This document shows, one piece after another, positions 43,201 through 52,910 of a stretch of 64,000 nucleotides of DNA. The notes beneath the pieces are model-generated. The model was given only the letters and a program-made list of their open reading frames with translations, searched no databases and was not told where the DNA came from. A program made the translations under genes and the position numbers. Positions within the stretch are counted from its first letter, which is position 1; every line of letters begins with the position of its first letter. This DNA is from Rhodoblastus sp963713695 (GTDB lineage Bacteria; Pseudomonadota; Alphaproteobacteria; Rhizobiales; Beijerinckiaceae), in contig CAVQMU010000010.1 of NCBI GenBank assembly GCA_963713695.1, positions 620,001 through 684,000 on the forward strand. Reading direction: 5' to 3'.

Positions 43201-45827
43201 ACCGGCGTGTCGTCAAGCTTCACCGCCAACAGCGATGGCACGGAAACGGTAACGATCAATGGCGTCGGCGGCAGCGAATCCTTCATCTTCGATAATGGAA
43301 CGTATAATTCCAGCACGATGACGCTGATAAAAGACGGCTCTGGCGGCGTCGATCTGATCGAGAAGACCACGCCTGTCGTCACCTTCACCAGCTTGAACAA
43401 CCTTGCAGACAACCAGTCTCCCGGCGTCATCTCGACCAACCAGGCGACCGACGTCGTCAATGGCACAGTGAATGTCGCGGTGGATCCCGAAGCCGTCGGC
43501 ACGACTGTTACGGTGGATGAAGGCGGCAGCGCCGTAGGAACCGCCACCGTTCAGGCCAACGGCTACTGGAGCGCCAACGTGACGTTCCAGAACGATAGCG
43601 GCGCGAATGTGTTGACTGCGACCGATACAGACCTGGCCCAGCAGACCGGCGTCACCGCGACGTCGCTGACTTACAACGTCAACACCGCCGCGGCGGCGTT
43701 CACTGCCGGCGATCTCGTCATCAGCGTCTATGGCGACGGCTCGGGCAGCGGGAACTACTCGCTCGACCAGGCCGCGCCGATCTCGCTGGACGAGATCACC
43801 ACGTCGGGAACCATCGTCAGCCAGATCGTGCTGCCGGAAACCACGACCACGGTCAACGGCGTGAGCGAGCCCTGGACGATCGTCAATGGCGTGAAAGAAT
43901 ACACGATCTCGGGCGAATATGGCTCGGCGTCGGAAGGCGCGCTGCAGCTCTCGGCCGACGGACAATCGCTGACCATCATGGGCTATGGCGTCAACTACCA
44001 GGCCTTCGACGCCAGCAATTCGAACGCGGTTTACGGCAGCGGCGGCGCGCTCGGGCAGTCGATCAGCCTGACCAGCGACACGGCCGTGACCACGGTGCCG
44101 CGCGTCGTCGCCGACATCAACGCCTCCGGCGCGATCGATACGTCCACGGGGCTCACCAACATCTACGACAGCAACAATCCGCGCAGCGTCGCCACGGTGA
44201 ACGGAACGGCCTTCTACCTCTCCGGCCAGGGCGTCAAGGGCAGCGCCAACCAGGGCGTGTTCTACGCAACCGACGGCGCCTCGTCGGCTACTGCGATCAG
44301 CACCGCCACCGACACGCGCATCGCCGAAATCTATAACGGCCAGCTCTATGTCTCCGCCAACTCCACCCAGGGCGCCACCAATATCACCGACTACGGCTCG
44401 GTGGGCCCGGTGAACACGGTGACATCCGCCGCGACCGCGACCCCGGTCGTGTTGAACGGCATTGGTCCAACCGTGACGCTCGGCGCCGGGAACGGCAATG
44501 CGATCAATGCGTCGACCGGAACAGTCTATCTCAGCCCCGAAAGCTTCTTCTTCGCCAATTCCACGACGCTCTATGTCGCGGACGGCGGCCTGCCGAAGAA
44601 CGGCGGCGTTGGCGACGGCGGCCTGCAGAAATGGTCCGATGTCGGGGGAACCTGGACGCTGGATTACACGCTGAATAACGGCTTAAGCCTGGTCAACGGC
44701 ACGACGGTTGGCGGCAGCGGCGTCACCGGCCTTTACGGACTGACGGGCGAGGTGGTGAACGGCCAGGTCGAGCTTTACGCCACAAGCTCGACCCAGAACG
44801 AGCTCGACGCCAGCGACCTCTATTCGATCAGCAACAATCTCGCCGACACCACCGCTGCGCAGGCTTCGGGCGAGACCTTCACGACCCTGATGACCAACTC
44901 CGCCAGTTCGAATGAGATCATCCGTGGCGTCTCCTTCGCGCCGACCCCCTGCTATTGCAAGGGAACACTGATTGCGACCGAACGCGGCGAAGTTGCGGTC
45001 GAGGATCTGGCGATCGGCGATCTCGTGATCACGCTCGACGGCGTGGCCAAGCCGATCAAATGGATCGGAACCCGCTCCTATGACGGACGCTTCGTCGGAG
45101 CAAACCATGAGGTTCTGCCGATCCGCATCCGCGCTGGCGCGCTCGACAAAAACATTCCGGTCCGCGATCTCTGGGTGTCGCCTCGTCACGCGCTTTATCT
45201 CGAGGGCGTGCTGATCGACGCCAAGGACCTCGTCAACGGCGTTTCCATCACGCAGGCCCGGAAGGTCGAGCGTGTGGATTACTTCCACATCGAGCTGTTC
45301 GAGCACGACATCCTCTTCGCCGAGGGGCGCCGGCTGAATCCTTCATCGACAATGACAGCCGCGCGATGTTCCTCAATGCGGGCGACTATCTCGCGCTTTA
45401 TCCGGAAACCGAAGGCAAACGGCGCCAGGTTCAATCCTTCGCGCCGCGGCGCGACGAAGGTTTCGAGATCGAAGCGGCGCGAAAGAAAATTGCGGCGCAG
45501 GCCGGCGTCGACACGGCGCCGCGAGCGCCGGGCGCCCTTGGCGGATGGGTCGAAAGCGTGACGTCCGAAACTGTCTCGGGTTGGGCGTTGGACGAGGCCG
45601 ACCTGCATGTTCCCGTCTGCCTGCATGTGCTGGCTGACGGTTGCGTCATAGGCCGCGTGCTGGCCAATCGGTTCCGCGCCGATCTCGAAGCCGCCGGTCT
45701 TGGCGACGGCCGCCACGCCTTCCAGTTCGAGGCGCCGAAGGGCGTCGATTTCTCGAAAACGCGGATCGAACTGCGTCGCGCCGACGACGGAGCGTCGCTT
45801 CCTTGCCCGGCGCAACGCGCGGCATGA
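40255..45827 (+). CDS. Giant AIDA-repeat surface protein with C-terminal Hint domain (one frame break)
   Basis: About 1,857 residues. Four long modules of AIDA-type strand-loop-strand repeats (phrases such as GGSVSAVTVLSGGNLVISSGG) cover residues 1 to about 1040. A bacterial Ig-like domain follows (about 1045-1145), then a Gly/Ser/Thr-rich region. A Hint_2 (hedgehog/intein-like) domain starts at CYCKGTLIATERGEVAVEDL (about residue 1566) and includes VSPRHALYLEGVLI. The frame breaks near 45328; restoring one missing base continues with SFIDNDSRAMFLNAGDYLALYP and a GWALDEADLHVPV module to 45827. There is no Sec signal and no autotransporter barrel, so export is probably by another route such as type I. 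Confidence 0.85.
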
Positions 45828-45992
45828 AGTCCGCCGCGACGCGTTTCCTTGCTCGCTGAAAGGCTTGCAGGGCGATGTTAACAGTCCACGCCATGGCGTG
45901 CTTGCGAATTGCCTTCATTTCCCCTTCGGGGGAATCAAATCGGCATTCGTCTCCTCGAACAGCTCGGCGCCGAGTTCGACGCTCTCGAGGTC

Positions 45993-46095
45993 TAGAGCAT
46001 TTTCGAGCGAAGTGGATTCCGGTTCGCGTTAAGAAAATGCGTGAAAACAAGAAACTAGCGCCTGTTCGGTAAATCGGTCACCGAACAGGCGCTAG
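45993..46095. repeat. Dispersed palindromic repeat, copy 2 (inverted)
   Basis: Reverse-orientation copy of the 1694-1799 unit: tail AGAGCATTTTCGAGCGAAGT onward, then hairpin CTAGCGCCTGTTCGGT/ACCGAACAGGCGCTAG at 46055-46095 with a different loop. It lies in the 422-base gap after the Hint protein. The rest of that gap (45828-45992 and 46096-46198) shows no gene I can support. Confidence 0.85.
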
Positions 46096-46198
46096 AGACG
46101 GCGCACGAGCCTGTTCCTGCCTCTCCCACAAAATCATCTTGTCTTTCGATTTTTAATCAACGTGTTGCAGTAAATTTCAACACTTCTGGAGTTGCACG

Positions 46199-46228
46199 CC
46201 GCCGCCGGTCGCAACGAACCGGCGGCGG
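46199..46228 (-). terminator. GC-rich hairpin after azoR-like gene
   Basis: 11-bp stem CCGCCGCCGGT/ACCGGCGGCGG with an 8-base loop, 21 bases beyond the azoreductase stop. No T-run follows on the minus strand, so it is a weak or factor-dependent terminator candidate. Confidence 0.4.
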
Positions 46229-46249
46229 ACTTGCCAGCGTCTTGCGCGT

Positions 46250-46858
46250 TCAGGCGGCGATCAGCGCGATTTCGCCCTTCGCGCCGTCGATCGCCTTTTC
46301 CCGCTGCTCGGGTCCCAGAGCGATGCCCTCGGCGCGGATGAAGGTGACGTCGTCGATTCCGAAAAAGCCGAAGATGCTGCGCAGGTAGTTTTCCTGGTGG
46401 TCGAGGAAGGCGATCTGCAACTCGCCGCTGTAAAAGCCGCCGCGCGAAGAGGCGACGATCACGCGCTTGCCGCCGGCGAGGCCCTGGGGCCCCTTCTCGG
46501 TGTAGCGAAACGTCTTGCCCGCGACGGCGAGGCGGTCGATCCAGGCCTTGAGCTGGCTTGGCACCGAGAAATTATACATGGGCGCGCCGATCACGACGAT
46601 GTCGGCGGCGAGGAATTCGTCGAGCGCGGCCTGCCCATTGGCGACGTCAAGCCGTTGCGATTCGTCGTCCGGCCGCGCGCCCTGCATCGCGGCGAGATGC
46701 ACGCCGGACAGATGATCGACGGGATCAGCGGCGACATCGCGATAGGTCACTTCGAGCCCGGGATTGCGCTTTTGTTCCGAGGCGACGATTTCCGCCGAAA
46801 GCAGGCGGCTGACAGAACCGGCGCCCAGAATGCTGGAATCGACATGCAGGAGTTTCAT
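46250..46858 (-). CDS. FMN-dependent NADH-azoreductase (AzoR family)
   Basis: A 202-residue flavodoxin-fold quinone/azo reductase. FMN-contact motifs SSILGAGSVSRLL (residues 8-20), APMYNFSVPSQLKAWID (about 95-111) and SSRGGFY are those of AzoR. It probably protects against quinones and electrophiles. ATG 46858 chosen because homology begins there. The LysR gene upstream reads in the same direction, 141 bases away. Confidence 0.9.
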   Translation of the reverse strand: MKLLHVDSSILGAGSVSRLLSAEIVASEQKRNPGLEVTYRDVAADPVDHLSGVHLAAMQGARPDDESQRLDVANGQAALDEFLAADIVVIGAPMYNFSVPSQLKAWIDRLAVAGKTFRYTEKGPQGLAGGKRVIVASSRGGFYSGELQIAFLDHQENYLRSIFGFFGIDDVTFIRAEGIALGPEQREKAIDGAKGEIALIAA

Positions 46859-46999
46859 GATTGGGTCCTTTCGCTCAGGGAGAACACGAGCGCGACGGCG
46901 TCGCAATCGCCTTGAGGTGAGACTGTCAGATCCATGCTTGACGGAATAGCCGAATAAGATGCAACAGACCGTTCTACAAATTCGAACAGTCGTTGAGTC

Positions 47000-47923
47000 T
47001 CACAACTGCGTCGCGTCGAACGCCTCTTGCTGCGCGCCGCATTCGCCGAATTGCCGCAGGAGCCAGGACGCGGCCGGGCCGGGCGGCGCGTCGCGGCGGT
47101 AAATCGCGGAGAGGGGGATGACGCCGCCGGGATGGTCGGGCATGGCGAGTCGCACCAGCGCGCCCGATTGCAAATCGGGCTCCACCATGGCCAGCGGCAT
47201 GTTGCCCCAGCCTATGCCTTCGCGCAGCAGCGCGTGTTTGGCGCCGAGGTCGGCAAGCCGCCACGTGCGCATCGCCAGGACGCCGAAATCGCGCCCCTCG
47301 GTCAGGGTCGAGCGGTCGGTGAGCACAAGCTGCACGTGATCGCGTCCTGCGCCGGGCGGGAGCGGATGCAGTCTGGCGAGCGGATGATCGGGCGCGGCGA
47401 CCGGAATCATTTCGAAAGAGCCGACCGCCACCCGCTCGATTTCATCGCTATCATGCGCCAACGGACCGCTGATCCCGAGCACGGCCCGGCGCTCCAGCAC
47501 CAGCCCCATCACCGCGCCCATGGCTTCGACCGACAGGCGCAGCGACACTGTCGGAAAGGCCTCGCTGAAGGCGCGCAGCAGCGCGCCAAGCCGGGCGGAG
47601 GGAATCATCACGTCGACGGCGAGATGGACCTCGGCTTCAAGGCCTTCGAGCATGCTCTTCACTTTGGCCCGGAGGCCGTCGATTCCCTGCGCGACGCTGC
47701 GGGCTTCCGCCAGAACGGCGCGGCCCGCCACGGTCAGCTGCGGACGGCGGGTCGCCTCACGGTCGAACAGTTCGACGCCGAGCTGCGCCTCGAGATTTGA
47801 AACGCCGTAGCTGATCACCGAAGTCGCGCGATTGAGCTTGCGGCCGGCGGCGGCGAAGCTGCCGGTTTCGACGACGGTCAGGAAGATCTGGAGCTGATCG
47901 AAGGTCGGGACGCCCACGGACAT
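47000..47923 (-). CDS. LysR-family transcriptional regulator
   Basis: A 307-residue LysR protein with N-terminal helix-turn-helix (TFDQLQIFLTVVETGSFAAA...) and a C-terminal effector domain. LysR genes beside a divergent pirin and an azoreductase are a common redox-stress arrangement, and both are candidate targets. The ATG at 47923 is preferred to one six residues earlier. The 120-base divergent gap to the pirin gene should hold the shared operator. Confidence 0.88.
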   Translation of the reverse strand: MSVGVPTFDQLQIFLTVVETGSFAAAGRKLNRATSVISYGVSNLEAQLGVELFDREATRRPQLTVAGRAVLAEARSVAQGIDGLRAKVKSMLEGLEAEVHLAVDVMIPSARLGALLRAFSEAFPTVSLRLSVEAMGAVMGLVLERRAVLGISGPLAHDSDEIERVAVGSFEMIPVAAPDHPLARLHPLPPGAGRDHVQLVLTDRSTLTEGRDFGVLAMRTWRLADLGAKHALLREGIGWGNMPLAMVEPDLQSGALVRLAMPDHPGGVIPLSAIYRRDAPPGPAASWLLRQFGECGAQQEAFDATQL

Positions 47924-48043
47924 TTCAATTTCCTCGAACAAGTCCTGCGAATTTATCCCACTGAACAGAAAAGATCAAAAACCCTATATGGCCTTCAAAG
48001 CTCACGCCGTCTTCCGGCGGCGGCGAACAGGAGAGGTAAATCC

Positions 48044-48742
48044 ATGATCGAACTGCGACCTTTCAAAAATCTGGGCGGCGCGAACCATGGCTGGCTCGAC
48101 GCCAGGCATCATTTTTCCTTCGCCAGCTACCTCGACCCCGCCCGCATGGGCTGGGGCGCGCTGCGCGTATGGAACGACGACACGATCGCGCCGCAGACGG
48201 GCTTTCCGACCCATCCGCACCGCAATATGGAAATCATCACCTATGTGCGCAAAGGCGCGATCACCCATCGGGATTCCCTTGGCAACGAGGGCCGCACCGA
48301 GGCCGGTGACGTGCAGGTGATGTCGGCGGGGACGGGCGTCGCGCATTCCGAATATAATCGCGAGGCGGAGCCGGCCCAGATATTCCAGATCTGGATCGAG
48401 CCGACGCGCTCGGGCGAGAAGCCGAGCTGGGGCACGCGTCCCTTCCCGAAAGCCGAGCGCGGCGCCGGATTTGTCACCCTCGCCTCAGGCTTTGCGGGGG
48501 ATGCCGAGGCGCTGCCGATCCGCACCGACGCGCGGGTTGTCGCCGCGACGCTGAAATCAGGCGAAAGCGCGCATTATCGCGCGAGCCGCGGGCGCCGGCT
48601 TTATCTCGTTCCGGCGACTGGCGCGGTCGTGATCGACGGCACGCGCGTCGACGCGCGCGACGGCGCCGCGATCAGCGATGTCGAAACGCTCACCGTCACC
48701 GCGATCGAGGACAGCGAGATCGTGCTGGTCGACGCGGCCTGA
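48044..48742 (+). CDS. Pirin family protein (YhhW-like quercetinase)
   Basis: A 232-residue bicupin. The metal-binding histidines lie in FPTHPHRNMEIITY, KGAITHRDS and GTGVAHSEYN (residues about 56-107), as in YhhW, which has quercetin dioxygenase activity. The C-terminal cupin lacks the metal site. Divergent from the LysR gene. A GAGAGG site precedes the ATG. It is followed by a strong hairpin. Confidence 0.9.
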   Translation: MIELRPFKNLGGANHGWLDARHHFSFASYLDPARMGWGALRVWNDDTIAPQTGFPTHPHRNMEIITYVRKGAITHRDSLGNEGRTEAGDVQVMSAGTGVAHSEYNREAEPAQIFQIWIEPTRSGEKPSWGTRPFPKAERGAGFVTLASGFAGDAEALPIRTDARVVAATLKSGESAHYRASRGRRLYLVPATGAVVIDGTRVDARDGAAISDVETLTVTAIEDSEIVLVDAA

Positions 48743-48748
48743 AGCCGG

Positions 48749-48773
48749 GGGGCGCCGGAAAAGCCGGCGCCCC
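48749..48773. terminator. Hairpin between convergent pirin and PQQ-dehydrogenase genes
   Basis: Perfect 10-bp stem GGGGCGCCGG/CCGGCGCCCC with loop AAAAG, followed by GCTTTAT on the plus strand. It probably serves both converging genes; the T-run is short. Confidence 0.65.
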
Positions 48774-48776
48774 GCT

Positions 48777-50564
48777 TTATTGGCCTGCGGGAACGGAGAG
48801 GATGGAGACCTTGGCGGTGGTAAGCTCTGTCGGCCAGAGCAATTCGGTGAGGCCTGTCGCGACCGCGACGCGTTCCTGGCCGCCCGCCTTGTAGGCGATG
48901 ACGCCGCCGCCGATCGCGCCGCCGATTTTCTGGCCCCAGAGCTTTTGTCCGCTATCGGCGTCGAGCGCGTAGAAATTGCCGCCCATGTCGCCGAAGAACA
49001 CCACGCCGCCGGCTGTGGGCGTGACGCCGCTCTGCACGGGATAATTGGTCCTCGCGCGCCAGCGCCATTGGCCGCTGTCGGCGTCTACTGCGTTCAGCCA
49101 TCCGGCCCATTGGAAGACCGGATCGGCCTTGCCCCAGGTGTTGAAGGGATTGATGGAGGCCTCGCCGGACCAAGGCGCGCCGTTGGCGGTCGCCTTGATC
49201 TTGCTGCTTTCCTCCAAGGTGACGGTGGTGCACCATTCGACCTCGCCGATCATGATCAGATTATTGGCGGGATCGTAGGCCGGACCGTTCCACTCCGCGC
49301 CGCCGGTCGAGCCGGGGCAGAAATGCACGGGCTCGCCGGCCGAGAAGGGGGCGTCGGCGTTTTCGACCTTGGTCATCGGCTGGCGATAGAGCAGGGCCCC
49401 GGTGGCGAGGTCGAAGCCGTAGAGATGGCCGTCCTTCGGCGCAACCGACATCAGGGTCTTGCCGCCCGCAGTATGCAGGAGGACGGGGGCGCTCGAAACG
49501 TCCCAGTCGTGCCAATCCCTTGGCACGATCTTGAAATGGCTCTTGTAGGCGCCCGTCCTGGCGTCCAGCACCACGACCGAGCCGGAATAGAGATTTCCGC
49601 CCTCGCGCAATCCCGAAGCAAAATCCGGCGCGGGATTTCCGCCGGGCACATAGAGCAGGCCTGCATCGGGGTCGAGCGTATAGGACGTCCAGGTCGCGCC
49701 GCCGGTGACGGGTATGCCGGAAGAGGTTTTCCAGCTCGCGCTATCAAGAGGCGAGGGCGCTTCGGGACCGCGTTCGACATCGCCGGGCGCCCGCGGCACG
49801 AGATAGAATTCCCAGACGATCTTTCCCGTCTTTGCGTCGAGCGCATACATGCGCCCCTTGACGCCCTTGATGTCGCCGCCGGCGTTGCCGATGAAAACAA
49901 GATTGTTCCAGGCGATCGGCGCCGCCGGCGCGCTCTCGCCCTTGGACGGGTCGGCGATCTGCGTTTCCCAGAGACGATGGCCGGTCTTGATGTCATAGGC
50001 GAGGACCCGCCCGTCCTGCGTGCCGCGATAGATCATGCCGTCGAGATAGGCCGGCCCGCGCGTGACCCCTTGTGGCGTCGCCGGCTTGTAATCCTCGTGC
50101 GTCCGCCATTTCAGGGCGCAATCGTTGGGGTCGATGGAAATAATATCGTATTCGGTCGTGAAAATCAGCGATCCCTCGATTTCCAGCAAGCCTGTGGTGA
50201 AGCCGGTGTATTGACCCGTGTCAAACGTGCAGGTCACTTGCAGCCGCGACGCATTCTGCTTGTTGATCCCGTCCAATGTCGCGAAGCGGTTCGAGGTGAG
50301 GGTCTTGTTGTAGCTCGGCCAGTCCTCCGACGCCGGGCCCGCGGGCGCGGAAACTTTCGTCCTGGGCGTAACCGCGGGGGCGTCACGAGCGGTCTCGCTC
50401 TCGATGGTTCCCTTGGGCGCGAAGGAATAGCGAAACAGGTTGACCGCCATGGCCGCGTAAGGGACGAAATTGTTCCATTGGGCAGGAAAGAAGTTGATTG
50501 CGGCGACCGCGGCGGCTGCGACGACGCCGATGACGGCGATCGATGACAGGAATAACTTTTTCAT
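48777..50564 (-). CDS. PQQ-dependent dehydrogenase (quinoprotein, membrane-anchored)
   Basis: A 595-residue eight-bladed propeller quinoprotein. An N-terminal membrane/signal segment (residues 5-27) directs it to the periplasm. Tryptophan-docking repeats such as GKIVWEF, GHRLWET and GQKLWGQ recur. The active-site stretch PRDWHDWDVSSAPV carries acidic residues, and CPGSTGGAEWNGPAYDP is the typical late motif. No vicinal CC disulfide and no haem motif, so it is not a classic methanol dehydrogenase or quinohaemoprotein. Substrate unknown. ATG 50564 chosen (MKKLFLSS). Confidence 0.85.
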   Translation of the reverse strand: MKKLFLSSIAVIGVVAAAAVAAINFFPAQWNNFVPYAAMAVNLFRYSFAPKGTIESETARDAPAVTPRTKVSAPAGPASEDWPSYNKTLTSNRFATLDGINKQNASRLQVTCTFDTGQYTGFTTGLLEIEGSLIFTTEYDIISIDPNDCALKWRTHEDYKPATPQGVTRGPAYLDGMIYRGTQDGRVLAYDIKTGHRLWETQIADPSKGESAPAAPIAWNNLVFIGNAGGDIKGVKGRMYALDAKTGKIVWEFYLVPRAPGDVERGPEAPSPLDSASWKTSSGIPVTGGATWTSYTLDPDAGLLYVPGGNPAPDFASGLREGGNLYSGSVVVLDARTGAYKSHFKIVPRDWHDWDVSSAPVLLHTAGGKTLMSVAPKDGHLYGFDLATGALLYRQPMTKVENADAPFSAGEPVHFCPGSTGGAEWNGPAYDPANNLIMIGEVEWCTTVTLEESSKIKATANGAPWSGEASINPFNTWGKADPVFQWAGWLNAVDADSGQWRWRARTNYPVQSGVTPTAGGVVFFGDMGGNFYALDADSGQKLWGQKIGGAIGGGVIAYKAGGQERVAVATGLTELLWPTELTTAKVSILSVPAGQ

Positions 50565-50634
50565 GCGGAGGCGCTCCAAATCCGGGTCGCTCAGGCAACG
50601 TCACTTTGTCGCCATGGTTCCGCAGTCCGGCCGT

Positions 50635-51741
50635 TCATTCGGCCGCGGCTTCGACCGCCGCGGCGCGCTGGTTGCGGATGAGCCGGTGGACGAAGCCGAG
50701 CTTGTCAACGATGGCTTGCGACAGGACGAAGGGATAGGCGTCTGCTTCCCCTAGGGAGCGGTTGAGGCTGTTGATCGCCACCGACACCGGCGTCCAGGCG
50801 GCCAGGATTTCGTCGATTTCGGTTGACCTGTAGGCGTCGAAACGCACGGCGATTTCGAGGTTTTCAATGGCGGAATGGCGCGGCTTGAGCGATATGCCGA
50901 GGGAATGCGCCATCTCCAGCGTATCTACGATGTGCATGTAATGCGCCCAGGTCTCGGCGAAGTCCTCCCAGGGGTGCGATGTGGCGTAGGCGCTGATGAA
51001 CGACGCCGGCCAGCCCGCGGGCGCGCCATTGGCGTAATGGTTTTGCAGCGCTTGCGCGTAATCGGGGCTCTCGTCGCCGAAGATCGCCCGGAATTCCTGC
51101 AGGCGCCGCTCGTCTCGCACCAGCAGGTCCCAGTAAAAATGCCCGATTTCATGGCGGAAATGGCCGAGCAGGGTCCGGTAGGGCTCGCCCATGGCGATCC
51201 GCCGCCTTTCGCGTTCGTCGTCGTCGGCCTCGGCGATATTCAGGGTGATGCGCCCGTCCTCGTGTCCGGTCAGGGCTTTTTGCACGCCCACGCCGGTCTG
51301 CACGTCGCCGATGAGATCGAAGAACAGCGGCTCCTTGACGTTATCCGCGAGCGTCGGCGTGGGAAGCTCCCACAGAAGCAGCGAATAGAAGAGATGCCGC
51401 TTGGCTTTTTCGATCCTGGCCCAGCGGCCGAGATTGCCGTCCACCGACAGGTCCGGGGCGAGCCGGTTGTGGCGGCAGGACCGGCACAGGGCATGCTGGT
51501 CCTCGACGGGAACCAGCCAGTTGCAGACGCCCTGGTCGGCGTTGGCGCAAAAGAAAAAGCGCCTGCCGTCCCCGAACGCCGCGCGGAAAACCGGACGCTC
51601 CCCGGCGGGTTCGTCCGGGGACTCGACAGCGATCATCTTCTGTTCTTCGGGGGCATAGCCCAGCCGGCTGCCGCAGGCGACGCAGGCCGAATTTTCAAAA
51701 TGGATGGCATTGCCGCATTTCTGGCATTCGAACAGCTTCAT
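50635..51741 (-). CDS. Zinc-ribbon putative metallopeptidase (Peptidase_Mx / DUF2248 type)
   Basis: A 368-residue protein. The N-terminal zinc ribbon (CQKCG...CVACG, residues 6-24) is followed by a second cysteine group (FCANADQGVCNW...CRSCRHNRL), then the metallopeptidase motif HEIGH (about residue 197) in FRHEIGHFYWD. A downstream Glu/His-rich DFAETWAHYMHI completes the zincin-like site. Family members are called putative zinc-binding metallopeptidases; no substrate is known. Start ATG 51741 marks the zinc ribbon. Divergent from the cyo operon. Confidence 0.85.
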   Translation of the reverse strand: MKLFECQKCGNAIHFENSACVACGSRLGYAPEEQKMIAVESPDEPAGERPVFRAAFGDGRRFFFCANADQGVCNWLVPVEDQHALCRSCRHNRLAPDLSVDGNLGRWARIEKAKRHLFYSLLLWELPTPTLADNVKEPLFFDLIGDVQTGVGVQKALTGHEDGRITLNIAEADDDERERRRIAMGEPYRTLLGHFRHEIGHFYWDLLVRDERRLQEFRAIFGDESPDYAQALQNHYANGAPAGWPASFISAYATSHPWEDFAETWAHYMHIVDTLEMAHSLGISLKPRHSAIENLEIAVRFDAYRSTEIDEILAAWTPVSVAINSLNRSLGEADAYPFVLSQAIVDKLGFVHRLIRNQRAAAVEAAAE

Positions 51742-51979
51742 TCTGGATTTTCCTTGCCGAGTATCCTTGCCGAATATCCTTGGCGACATTTTGGGGAGGT
51801 CGAAAACCCCGGAAAACCGGGGCGGCGCGCATTTCGCACGTGCGGGAATTCGTCGGTTCAATGCCTCGCGAGGCCTTCGGTTCCGAACTAATTTGTGGAC
51901 GCCAGGAACTCCCCGGCGTCGCGGGCGTTGCGCGACCGCCAGGCTTGCGCGTCTCGCGTTCGGGGCCGGAGAGCAAAGC

Positions 51980-52909
51980 GTGACCTCGGGATGGCCTGAT
52001 CACACATTGCATCGAAACCTGCGCCCGGCGTTGCGTCTCGCCGGTCTGCTGGCCATGGCGACGCTGTCGGGCTGCTCGCTGGACGTTCTGGAGCCGCGCG
52101 GCCCGGTCGGCGAGTCCGAGCGTCAGATATTCTTCAACGCGCTCAGCATCATGCTCTTGATCGCGGCGCCGGTGATATCAGCGACTTTCGCGGTCGCCTG
52201 GTTTTTCCGGGCCTCGAACGACCGCGCCCCGCACTGGCCGGACTGGAGCTATTCCGGGCGCCTCGAATTCATCGTCTGGTCGTTTCCCGCCCTGGCGGTG
52301 ATGTTCCTCGGCGCCGTGGCGTGGGTCGGGTCGCAGCGCCTCGACCCGCGCCGGCCGCTCGCTGGAGGCCAAGCGGGCGCGCTTGAAATCGACGTCGTCT
52401 CGCTCGACTGGAAATGGCTGTTCATCTACCCGGAAGCGCAGGTCGCAAGCGTCAACGACCTGGCCATGCCCATGGGCAGGCCCGTCAAATTTCGCCTGAC
52501 CTCCGCGAGCGTGATGAACTCCTTCTTCATCCCGCAACTCGGCTCGCAGATCTACTGTATGGCGGGCATGGAGACGGGCCTCTACCTGCTCGCCGCTCAG
52601 GCCGGGGTCTATGACGGGCTTTCCGCGCAATTCAGCGGCGACGGCTTTTCAAAAATGCGCTTTTCCGCGCGGGCCCTGGACGCCGCCGGTTACGACGCCT
52701 GGATCGCCCGAGCGAAACGAGGCGAAGGCAGGCTCGACGCCGCCGCCTACGGCCTATTGCTGCGCCCAGGGGTTTCCGGCGTTCGCTATTATGGCGGAAT
52801 CGAGAGCGGCCTGTTTGACGCCGTGGTCATGCGGACGGCGGCCGCGCCCGAGCGCCAAACCGGGCGGCAGGCCGCGAGCGCGCCGGTCTGCTCGACGAGA
52901 GGGCGTTGA
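51980..52909 (+). CDS. cyoA: Quinol oxidase subunit II (CyoA)
   Basis: A 309-residue lipoprotein: N-terminal hydrophobic signal with lipobox LSGC (about residue 34), two further membrane helices and a cupredoxin domain. The domain lacks the CuA ligands, as in quinol-oxidising bo3 enzymes. The GTG at 51980 with a GGAGAG site gives the full lipoprotein signal; a downstream ATG would cut it. First of cyoABCD. It passes quinol electrons to subunit I. Confidence 0.9.
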   Translation: MTSGWPDHTLHRNLRPALRLAGLLAMATLSGCSLDVLEPRGPVGESERQIFFNALSIMLLIAAPVISATFAVAWFFRASNDRAPHWPDWSYSGRLEFIVWSFPALAVMFLGAVAWVGSQRLDPRRPLAGGQAGALEIDVVSLDWKWLFIYPEAQVASVNDLAMPMGRPVKFRLTSASVMNSFFIPQLGSQIYCMAGMETGLYLLAAQAGVYDGLSAQFSGDGFSKMRFSARALDAAGYDAWIARAKRGEGRLDAAAYGLLLRPGVSGVRYYGGIESGLFDAVVMRTAAAPERQTGRQAASAPVCSTRGR

Positions 52910-52910
52910 C

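Noticed and set aside
40255..44900. Periodic repeats suggesting a CRISPR array
   Set aside because: The periodicity is in protein-coding AIDA motifs; units vary and there are no constant repeats with unique spacers.
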